Positions 57,569-64,000 of a stretch of 64,000 bases of DNA are shown here, in pieces (the first letter of the stretch is position 1; each line of letters opens with the position of its first letter). Under the pieces are notes generated by a model, which did no database searches, was not told the origin of the DNA, and saw only the letters and a program-made list of their open reading frames with translations. Where the stretch lies: contig NZ_CP012643.1 of assembly GCF_001310085.1 (NCBI RefSeq), positions 1,643,001-1,707,000 on the forward strand. The letters run 5' to 3'. The stretch is from Rufibacter tibetensis. GTDB taxonomy: Bacteria; Bacteroidota; Bacteroidia; Cytophagales; Hymenobacteraceae. The translations under genes were made by a program, and so were the position numbers.

Positions 57569-58447
57569 CTATTGAATAGATTGGCAGTATTCGTAAATGG
57601 AGGCCAGTTCTTTATCAGTGTACTGAGCGGTCATTTTCCAGGGCATGTTGTCGTTGCTCAGCACTTTTCCTTCAGGGGTCTTACCGGTGCGCAGGGTCTG
57701 GATGAACTGGGCTATGGTCCAGTTACCCACATGACCGGAGCGGGTGATATTTGGCACCGGCGGAAAACCTGGCGCTACCGGATCACCGCCCTGCAGGTTG
57801 GCGTGGTGGCAGCCAGTGCAGGAGACCGCCAGGTATTTTCCAAAGGCAGCTCCTTCTACGTTCTCCACGTTGGCCACCATAGGTTTGGTATGGTCAATCT
57901 TCTCTACTGAAAGCAGTGGCATCTTGTCAAAGTAGGTCATCACTTTGGTCACCGGCCCCAGGTCCGAGACAGGTAAAGGATTGTTGACCGGGGCCAGGTT
58001 CTGGCAATAGGCAATAATGGCAGCCATGTCCTGTTCAGAGAGTAAAGTGGTCTCGTGCGAGGGCATGAACAGCAGCGGAAGACCATCTTGGCCTACCCCG
58101 TGGCGAAGGGCCCGTACCCAGTCTGATGTGCTGTAATTGGCTGGCAAACCACCTTCGCCTTTGGTGAGATTGGAAGAGACCAACCGCCCAAGGGCTTTAT
58201 CGTTCATCATCACTTTCCCGGCCAGGTTGGTGCCGTGGCAATCGGTGCAGCCTTTGATCACGGCCAGGTGCGCTCCCTTGTTTAATAAGGCGCTGTCTTG
58301 TGTTATCTCAATGTTTTCTGGTGCAAAGGAGTACTTTCTCTCCATTCGTTGCGCTACCGTGAAAGACGCATAGAAGTAGAAAAGGAGCCCTAACAAGACA
58401 AGGGAACCCAGAACCAGGCAGGTCCATTTCAGAATTTTCTTAAACAT
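57569..58447 (-). CDS. Di-haem c-type cytochrome
   Basis: From the ATG at 58447 the protein has 292 residues: an N-terminal membrane anchor (MFKKILKWTCLVLGSLVLLGLLFYFYASF) and two cytochrome c domains with C67-T-D-C-H71 and C210-T-G-C-H214. Met ligands are likely in LLFMPSHETTLLSEQDMAAIIAYC and DNMPWKMTAQYTDKELASIYEYC. It should carry electrons at the periplasmic face. Its anchor resembles that of the broken mono-haem gene at 37399-37980. The cupin gene follows within 2 bp. Confidence 0.92.
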   Translation of the reverse strand: MFKKILKWTCLVLGSLVLLGLLFYFYASFTVAQRMERKYSFAPENIEITQDSALLNKGAHLAVIKGCTDCHGTNLAGKVMMNDKALGRLVSSNLTKGEGGLPANYSTSDWVRALRHGVGQDGLPLLFMPSHETTLLSEQDMAAIIAYCQNLAPVNNPLPVSDLGPVTKVMTYFDKMPLLSVEKIDHTKPMVANVENVEGAAFGKYLAVSCTGCHHANLQGGDPVAPGFPPVPNITRSGHVGNWTIAQFIQTLRTGKTPEGKVLSNDNMPWKMTAQYTDKELASIYEYCQSIQ

Positions 58448-58574
58448 GTGCAGGAGGTGGTTTCTTGTAGACAAATACTGGCAAATCAGCTACTACTGCT
58501 TTTTACCTCAGACATGAAACCTTATGGGTCTCCCCTATTACTACCTGCATATTTTTGTCTTACCCTAAGATGTG

Positions 58575-58715
58575 GAGGGAAGCGCCAAGGCCCCAAGCAC
58601 AAAAACAGAACTGCTTATGAAAAGCCGATGGGTGGTTCCCAAGCGCTTAGTAGAGGCGGGCTATGTCTTCAAAGTTCCTTCAATTGAAGAAGCGGTACAA
58701 CTTTGTGCCCGGTAA
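58575..58715 (+). pseudogene. C-terminal remnant of a TIGR01777-type epimerase
   Basis: The frame reads KTELLMKSRWVVPKRLVEAG followed by YVFKVPSIEEAVQLCAR and a TAA at 58713-58715. The block L-x-x-S-x-x-V-V-P-K-R-L-x-E-A-G-Y-x-F-x-x-P-x-x-E-E-A is the DUF1731 end of TIGR01777/YfcH NAD-dependent epimerases. The rest of the gene is absent, so it is a relic. The gene after it is DUF2071, often found next to this epimerase family in Bacteroidota (a memory-based claim). Confidence 0.75.
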
Positions 58716-58822
58716 CTTGTTTTGAGGGTGTATTCCAAAAGCCTTGCGAAACGACCTTTATGGCTTAGGCACTTCTTTCCATTATCTAACCAAAGAATGA
58801 TACACCGCAAGGCACCTCCCTT

Positions 58823-59539
58823 ATGAAAAAGATTTTCTTAACGGCCGAGTGGCGCAAGCTCATCATGGTCAATTACGCCATAGACCCTCAGTTACTCACC
58901 AGGTATCTTCCAGCCCAGACAGAGCTTGACCTATGGAACGGCACCTGCTATGTGAGCCTGATTGGGTTTATGTTCCTGAACACCAAAATCAAGGGTATTC
59001 CTGTTCCGTTTCATACAAACTTTGAGGAAGTGAACCTGCGCTTTTACGTGAAGCATTTGGAGCAGGGCGTTTACAAAAGAGGAGTGGTTTTCATCAGGGA
59101 GATCGTTCCAAAACCTGCCATCACTTTGGTGGCCAACACGCTCTACGGCGAGAAGTATAAGACCATGCCCATGCAGCATTCCTGGGAGACAAAGCCCAAT
59201 GGCCTCGCCATTGAGTACCGCTGGAAGAAACAGAGGTGGCATTCTCTCAGCGTACTGGCAGAGGCTGCTCCCCAATCCATTGCCCCTGAAAGCGAAGAAG
59301 AGTTTATCACGGAGCATTATTGGGGCTACACCAAAATCAATGACCGCGAAACCTCTGCTTATGAAGTAGGGCACCCACGGTGGCAGGTCTATCCGGTAAA
59401 AGAACACAGCGTCTCCGTAGACTTTGAGGCGTTGTATGGTCCAGATTTTAGTTACTTACAAAAAGCTACTCCGCTATCAGTTTTCCTGGCGGAAGGATCA
59501 GAGATTTTCATCAAAGAAGGGGAAACACTCACCAGATGA
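58823..59539 (+). CDS. DUF2071 (YqjF-like) protein
   Basis: The 238-residue protein follows the DUF2071 pattern: FLTAEWRKLIMVNYAIDPQLLTRYLPAQTELDLWNGTCYVSLIGFMFLNTKIKGIPVPFHTNFEEVNLRFYV, RGVVFIREIVPKPAITLVANTLYGEKYKTMPM and HPRWQVYPVKEHSVSVDFEALYG. It is cytoplasmic, with no known function. A relic of a TIGR01777 epimerase precedes it. It ends convergent with a histidine kinase gene. Confidence 0.92.
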   Translation: MKKIFLTAEWRKLIMVNYAIDPQLLTRYLPAQTELDLWNGTCYVSLIGFMFLNTKIKGIPVPFHTNFEEVNLRFYVKHLEQGVYKRGVVFIREIVPKPAITLVANTLYGEKYKTMPMQHSWETKPNGLAIEYRWKKQRWHSLSVLAEAAPQSIAPESEEEFITEHYWGYTKINDRETSAYEVGHPRWQVYPVKEHSVSVDFEALYGPDFSYLQKATPLSVFLAEGSEIFIKEGETLTR

Positions 59540-59540
59540 T

Positions 59541-59572
59541 TTCAGGCTATTTTTCAGAAAACAGGCATAAAG
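59541..59572 (+). repeat. Dispersed TAAAAC motif, copy after 59539
   Basis: TTCAGGCTATTTTTCAGAAA, ACAGGCATAAAG begins one base after the stop codon and matches the first two thirds of the consensus well. Confidence 0.45.
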
Positions 59573-59595
59573 TGTTCTGTCTTCCGTAGCCGTTC

Positions 59596-61743
59596 TCATT
59601 TCATCACGGATACTTCTGCTTTCTGCCTTTTGAAGAAGACCCTGAAGGTAGAACCTTGGTCATGTTCGGTTTCCAGCTCAATTTTGCCACCGGCGTTTTC
59701 CACAATCCGCTTCACAATGTAGAGGCCAATTCCGGTACCTTCCACGTGGTCATGCAGACGCTTGAACATGGAGAATACCTTGCCCTTGTCTTCAGACTTC
59801 AATCCCAAGCCGTTGTCAGAAACCGACAAGATCAGGTAGCCAGGGGTAATTTCAGTGGTGATTTTGATTTCTGGGGTGCGGTCAGGAGAACGGTATTTCA
59901 AGGCGTTGCTGAACAGATTGTAAACAATGCTGCGCACGTTTTGCGCCGAGAACTTGACAGAAGAGTCTGGGGCAAAGTGGGTTTCAACCCTAGCGCCGGT
60001 GCTGTTGATCATGTTCTCAAAATCAAGCTGCACATCTGCCACCACCTCGGGGAGGTCAATAGAGGTAATGTCTTCGCCAGCCTCCCACTGAATCTTGGCT
60101 ACTTCTGTTAAATCTGCAACGGCCCTTTTAAATCGGTTTACCGAGGCATGCATTAGCTTGAGCACCCGCTGCACCACTTCCTGTTGCTGAATCTCATGGG
60201 GCAGCAGTTCTACCAACGTTTCTACCAGCCCTTCAATGTTGGAGATAGGCGCCTTCAGGTCATGCGAAGCGGAGTACACAAAATTGTCCAGATCTGCATT
60301 GATGGCCAGTAACTCGCGGTTTTTTACTTCTATTTGCTGGCGGGCTTCCACCTGTTCATTTATGCCAACAGCTACGGCAATAACCCCAATGATGGTGCCT
60401 TGGGCATCACGCATAGGATGGTACACAAAGCTGACGTACACTGGCTCCAGTTTCCCGTTGCGCTCCAGCAGTACGGCTAACTCGTTGTTCACGTACGGAA
60501 TTCCTGTGGTATACACGCCGTCCAGCAGTTCCTTGATGCCTTGGTCTTTTACCTCGGGCAGGGCTTCCAAGATAGGCTTTCGTAGCACGTCTTCCTGCTT
60601 CTTTCCCCAAAGTTCACAGATACCCGGGTTGGCTAGCTCTACCACATGTAGAGGGCCGCGCAAAATACAGATCGCAACCGGTGCCTGGTTAAACAGATCG
60701 CGTAACTCGGCCTGCTGGCGGGCAGCCTCTTCACGGGTTTGCACGCTGGAGATGGACGTGGCAATCTGGCCTGCTAACAGGTCATGGAAGTTGCGGTAAT
60801 CCGTATCATATTCCAGCTGGGGGCTGATGCCCGAAACAAAGAACCCAATGAGCTGGTCCTGGCCCGGCCGGAAGATGGGAAGAATGATAGCTTGCTTGGG
60901 TCCCACCTCGCTTCCATTCTGGTGCGCCGGAAACCCAAAGGCCTGTAGGTCTTCCAGCACCAGGCTTTTCTTGGAGTGCTGCACTTCTGAGAAAGGCCAT
61001 TGGCTTTGGACTTCGTGCTCTTCAAGCACCATCACCTCCGCCATCTGCACCGGTACTTTCCCCGATTGGCCAAGCAGGGTTACCTCTGTTTCGGTCCTGT
61101 TCAGGAGGTAGATCTGGCTGAACGGGATATCACTTTGGTTTTGGGCCAGAATGTCGCAGGTGGTTTGGCAGGCTTGGTTTAGGCCCTGGATCTGCGGCAG
61201 CGCATCAGAAATATCTTTGAGGGCTTTGAGGCGACGCTGGCCCAGAATGGTGCTGGTTTCCTCAGAACAGGCGCAAAACACCCCGGCAGCTTGTCCTTCG
61301 TCGTCAAAGGCAGGGCTGTAGGAGAAAGTCCAGTAGGTTTCTTCTTTGAAGCCTTTCCGCTCTAAGTACAGGAGCAAGCCCTCTGCATAGAAGGGTTTGC
61401 CTCCCGCCAGAATAGCTTCTGCCACCCCTCCTACTTCGTTCCAGATCTCGGCCCAAATGTTTCGGGCAGAGGCGCCCAGGGCAGACGGGTGTTTCTGACC
61501 CAAAGCAGGCAGATAAGCATCATTGTGGAAGGCATATAACCCATTTGACCACCAGATGAACATAGGGAAGCCAGAGTTAAGCAATAGCCTGATGTTGGCC
61601 TTCAAGCTCTGGGGCCAATGGCCCGGATTTCCCAAGGGGTGGTTTTCCCAGTCATAGGCGCGCATCAGTTGCCCCATCTCTCCGCCTTGCTGGAAAATAG
61701 TGCGTGCGTCTGACGTGGTTTCGGCTTTGTACTGGTGCGACAT
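59596..61743 (-). CDS. Soluble PAS/GAF sensor histidine kinase
   Basis: The 715-residue protein has an N-terminal PAS-like domain (SGFPMFIWWSNGLYAFHNDAYLPALGQKHPSALGASARNIWAE … YWTFSYSPAFDDEGQAAGVFCACSEET), a GAF-like domain (about residues 185-340), a PAS_4 domain (LRDLFNQAPVAICILRGPLHVVELANPGICELWGKK … VSFVYHPMRDAQGTIIGVIAVA) and a HisKA (H495 in YSASHDLKAPISNIEGL) plus HATPase_c (NLFSNALKYRSPD; DNGLGLKSEDKGKVFSMFKRLHDHVEGTGIGLYIVKRIVENAGG). No membrane segment or response regulator is present, so it is cytoplasmic; the N-terminal PAS looks like the phytochrome-like Bacteroidota kinases. The ATG at 61743 is used. Confidence 0.92.
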   Translation of the reverse strand: MSHQYKAETTSDARTIFQQGGEMGQLMRAYDWENHPLGNPGHWPQSLKANIRLLLNSGFPMFIWWSNGLYAFHNDAYLPALGQKHPSALGASARNIWAEIWNEVGGVAEAILAGGKPFYAEGLLLYLERKGFKEETYWTFSYSPAFDDEGQAAGVFCACSEETSTILGQRRLKALKDISDALPQIQGLNQACQTTCDILAQNQSDIPFSQIYLLNRTETEVTLLGQSGKVPVQMAEVMVLEEHEVQSQWPFSEVQHSKKSLVLEDLQAFGFPAHQNGSEVGPKQAIILPIFRPGQDQLIGFFVSGISPQLEYDTDYRNFHDLLAGQIATSISSVQTREEAARQQAELRDLFNQAPVAICILRGPLHVVELANPGICELWGKKQEDVLRKPILEALPEVKDQGIKELLDGVYTTGIPYVNNELAVLLERNGKLEPVYVSFVYHPMRDAQGTIIGVIAVAVGINEQVEARQQIEVKNRELLAINADLDNFVYSASHDLKAPISNIEGLVETLVELLPHEIQQQEVVQRVLKLMHASVNRFKRAVADLTEVAKIQWEAGEDITSIDLPEVVADVQLDFENMINSTGARVETHFAPDSSVKFSAQNVRSIVYNLFSNALKYRSPDRTPEIKITTEITPGYLILSVSDNGLGLKSEDKGKVFSMFKRLHDHVEGTGIGLYIVKRIVENAGGKIELETEHDQGSTFRVFFKRQKAEVSVMK

Positions 61744-61888
61744 AACAGAAGAATTAAGGGTATTTTCAGAAAGCGGCTATTTAAGAACTTTCCGGCACTT
61801 TGTCTTACGGGAATAAGATAGAAATACGTAAAAGCTTTTTGTGTAAATACGCAATTCTGCCCTATCCGGGCAAGCAGGGCTATAAAAC

Positions 61889-61918
61889 AAAAGGAACCCT
61901 GCATTTCAGGGCTCCTTT
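61889..61918 (-). terminator. Terminator of the outer-membrane protein gene
   Basis: AAAGGAACCCTG and CAGGGCTCCTTT pair with one mismatch around a short loop; the minus-strand side ends in a T-rich run. A second imperfect inverted repeat (TTAAGCAGCTGGCC at 61956-61969 with GGCTAACTGCTTAA at 61987-62000) precedes it. Confidence 0.7.
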
Positions 61919-62017
61919 ACAGAAACAGGCTCTAATTAGTTACGGGTTTCGCCCCTTAAGCAGCTGGCCCAGGAAGCTTCGCCCTAGGCTAACTGCTTAA
62001 AGAGTCACTTCAGGTTC

Positions 62018-64000
62018 TTAAAACCGGAAGAACGTATTGGTACCTCCCACTTTACCACCAAAATTGCGGATGTTGTAAGTGAACGTGAGCAGCACGTAGC
62101 GGGTGAGCACCTGGGTTTGGAAATCCTCTACAAAGTTCTCCCTGATGCTGCGGTAGGCACTAATGTTCTGGTCCAGCAAATCATACACGGATAGTTTCAA
62201 CTGAGCCCGGTCGTTTTTCATGAACAGGAACGTGACACCCGCGTTCAGGCGGCTTACGTCTTTCCGGAGGCCAGGCGCCACGTTGGAGTTGTAGGTATAA
62301 TCAAAGTTGGCTTCCCACACAATCCTTTTAGGCACCCGCACCACCACTCCGGTTCTGGATGTGCGGGTGGTAAAGCTGATGTCCTGGAACGTGTTGTCTT
62401 CATACACGCTGCGGCGGCTCCCAATAGTCAGCTGCTCACTGAATTCAAGCTTGTCGTTCAGGTTGACCCGGACGTTCAGGCTGGGGTTCACGGAGAAGGA
62501 CTGCCCATAGCTTTGGGTCTCATTCAGAATAATTAGGGTGCGCACGTAGTTCATCCACAACGAGGCTGTTAACGAGAATTGCTTTTTGCCGTCAAACTTC
62601 CAGTCTTTGTTGATGTCTGTGTTTGCGTTCAGTTGCCAGTTTCCATCGGTATTTACGGGGCGGGTGGTCTGCTGGCCGGTGGTTTCATTGACGGTTCTGG
62701 CGCGGGTCACGGCATCCTGGCTGTAACTTCCCGACAGGTACGCCCAATAGTTGATGGACCGCTTGGTGTCAAACTTCCGGAAGTGCAGGTTCACCGAGTT
62801 GGAGATAGTAGGGGTTAACCCCGGGTTCCCGAACTGTATGAACAAGGGATTGGACTGGTCGGTGACCGGCTGCAGATCTGCCGCCGATGGCTCCCGCACG
62901 TTTACGTTGTAACTGAAGTTGAAGTCTTTCCAGTTGGCAATCAAAGACGGAAACGCATAGAAGTATCTTTGATCGATGGGCTGTATTTTCTGGAAGGAGT
63001 TCTCAATGTTGAGCAACGTAAACCGCACGCCCGGCTGCAAGGTCAAGTCCTTGATTTTCCATTTCACCCCGGTAGTCACGTAGTTGCGCCAGCCGCTTCT
63101 TTCCACCTCATCTGAGAGCGCCGGAAGCAACACCGGAGGCACTGTTGCTTCGCCAGCCAGGTCAAACGTATTAATGCGGTTTCTGTCTCTGAAGTATTCT
63201 GAGTTCACCCTGACCACTCCGCTTAGCGTTTTACTGAAAGGTTCTGTGTAAGAAAAAGAAGTATTGATGGCCCGGTTGGTGACCACGTTGTCTCGCAATT
63301 GGTCCAGCGTTTCATTATAAGGGTTCAGGCCGAAGAAGTAGCTATCTACCAGATAGTATTGGTCCTGGTCGCCGTCATTGATGTTGTAGGTTCCGTAGAA
63401 GTTGAACTGGCGTCCTTTCTTTTTGCGCGAGCTTCGGTCAAAGGAGAGATTCCCCGAGTACGTCATGGTGCGGTTCTCCAGCATCTGTTGGTTATCACTG
63501 GTGTTGAGCGGCTCATAGAAACTGCGGAAGGTATTGGTGAAAAGCCCCTGCTCTGCCGCACTCTGCGCCAACACCACACTGGGCGAGAAACTGAGGTTGG
63601 TCACCGAATCAATCTTCCAGTCTAGCCGTCCGCCAATTCTGTGGCTTTGGTTGCTGCTTTCCTGGTTCCGGTTGCGGCGCGAAATGAGCGTGTCATTCCG
63701 CAGGTTTTGGGTGGAGTTAACCACCTGGTTTAAATCTGCGTCAATGCCCCCAAAGAAGTACTGCAGGTTCACTTTCACGTCACCCTTTAGCAAGGTGTTG
63801 AAGTTTCCGCCTGCCCCACTAGACCGCTGAATGCCGTCTTCAGTTCCGCCAAATGAGATGCCGTTCACCGCAAAGCCACCGTCGCTCCTAACCATAATAG
63901 TGTTCATGCCGCTGCGGCTGAAGCCTCCAATTCTGGAAATGTCCTCAAACCCAAAGGCCGGTTTGTTTAAGTTATTGGAATAACCCAGCAAGCTGATCTG
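62018..64000 (-). CDS. Outer-membrane beta-barrel receptor-type protein, partial
   Basis: The frame is open across the right window edge (the codons QIS precede the apparent start at 63991), so the N-terminus is missing. The 660 visible residues are beta-barrel strands with turns (FGGIDADLNQVVNSTQNLRND, RQFNFYGTYNINDGDQDQYY, WKDFNFSYNVNVREPSAADLQPV and RYVLLTFTYNIRNFGG), and the end is NTFFRF, an aromatic beta-signal. This matches OMP_b-brl_3/TonB-dependent receptor-like barrels; no SusD gene is seen on this side. A plug or CarboxypepD_reg domain may lie outside the window. A DUF-like role in uptake is likely but the substrate is open. Confidence 0.88.
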   Translation of the reverse strand, partial: QISLLGYSNNLNKPAFGFEDISRIGGFSRSGMNTIMVRSDGGFAVNGISFGGTEDGIQRSSGAGGNFNTLLKGDVKVNLQYFFGGIDADLNQVVNSTQNLRNDTLISRRNRNQESSNQSHRIGGRLDWKIDSVTNLSFSPSVVLAQSAAEQGLFTNTFRSFYEPLNTSDNQQMLENRTMTYSGNLSFDRSSRKKKGRQFNFYGTYNINDGDQDQYYLVDSYFFGLNPYNETLDQLRDNVVTNRAINTSFSYTEPFSKTLSGVVRVNSEYFRDRNRINTFDLAGEATVPPVLLPALSDEVERSGWRNYVTTGVKWKIKDLTLQPGVRFTLLNIENSFQKIQPIDQRYFYAFPSLIANWKDFNFSYNVNVREPSAADLQPVTDQSNPLFIQFGNPGLTPTISNSVNLHFRKFDTKRSINYWAYLSGSYSQDAVTRARTVNETTGQQTTRPVNTDGNWQLNANTDINKDWKFDGKKQFSLTASLWMNYVRTLIILNETQSYGQSFSVNPSLNVRVNLNDKLEFSEQLTIGSRRSVYEDNTFQDISFTTRTSRTGVVVRVPKRIVWEANFDYTYNSNVAPGLRKDVSRLNAGVTFLFMKNDRAQLKLSVYDLLDQNISAYRSIRENFVEDFQTQVLTRYVLLTFTYNIRNFGGKVGGTNTFFRF

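Noticed and set aside
1-64000. tRNA, rRNA, CRISPR arrays, classical transposases or integrases
   Set aside because: None was recognised on either strand; the repeats found are short inverted ends or degenerate motifs rather than spacer-repeat arrays.

Overview
The window looks like chromosomal DNA of a member of the Bacteroidota, most likely Cytophagales/Hymenobacteraceae (Rufibacter- or Pontibacter-like). The reasons are mixed GC near one half, signal peptides that end in a Gln-starting mature protein (…YSQ, …LAQ), few purine-rich ribosome binding sites, Bacteroidota-typical families (DUF4256, DUF5597-type GH35, GH140, OMP_b-brl receptors) and many secreted glycoside hydrolases. The genus is an inference. 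No rRNA, tRNA, CRISPR array, integrase or classical transposase was seen.

Layout. 1-2.2 kb: the tail of an upstream gene, a nitrilase, a decayed PLP lyase and a RidA protein. 2.4-5.2 kb: YkgJ-like, DUF4256 and GH35 genes. 5.3-6.2 kb: an AT-rich secreted protein in what looks like a lone integron-type gene cassette with an attC-like site. 6.3-12.8 kb: a serine hydrolase, then a beta-mannan/beta-glucan unit (AGE epimerase, GH26, GH9). 13.2-16.2 kb: six tandem paralogues of an unrecognised small secreted two-helix family, with a seventh copy at 22.8 kb. 16.3-26.1 kb: two NAD(P)-binding proteins, a Kef-type antiporter, a GntP permease and redox enzymes (FrnE-like, DJ-1/PfpI, OYE). 26.4-33.8 kb: a PA14-containing GH3 enzyme, a SulP/carbonic anhydrase/TetR operon with twin palindromes before its first gene, and an O-methyltransferase.

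34.3-40.4 kb: an S9 peptidase, a small membrane protein, a cytochrome c gene with an amber codon inside its haem motif, a secreted protein and an MscS channel. 40.4-45.1 kb is an accessory stretch: a truncated paralogue, a DUF1016/YhcG nuclease, a second attC-like cassette, a Crp/Fnr regulator beside a pirin gene with an Fnr-like palindrome between them, and a 492-bp element in which a DUF559 endonuclease gene sits between two identical 39-bp inverted repeats. A 157-bp gene-less derivative and a solo end of that element lie at 26.2 and 29.3 kb. 45.2-64 kb: an F420-type reductase, GH15 plus SDR, MATE, YciI, GH140, an MtfA-SEC-C fusion, a membrane sensor overlapping a histidine kinase, an AT-rich lipoprotein, a dihydrofolate-reductase-like protein, a cytochrome-cupin pair, a remnant of a TIGR01777-type epimerase before a DUF2071 gene, a PAS/GAF histidine kinase and an outer-membrane beta-barrel running off the right edge.

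The strongest candidates for undescribed biology are the DUF559 inverted-repeat element family, the two lone attC-like cassettes, and the tandem family of small proteins with a beta-signal-like C-terminus. A degenerate motif of about 30 bp also recurs in at least a dozen intergenic gaps. Several decayed genes are visible only by translating gaps in more than one frame.
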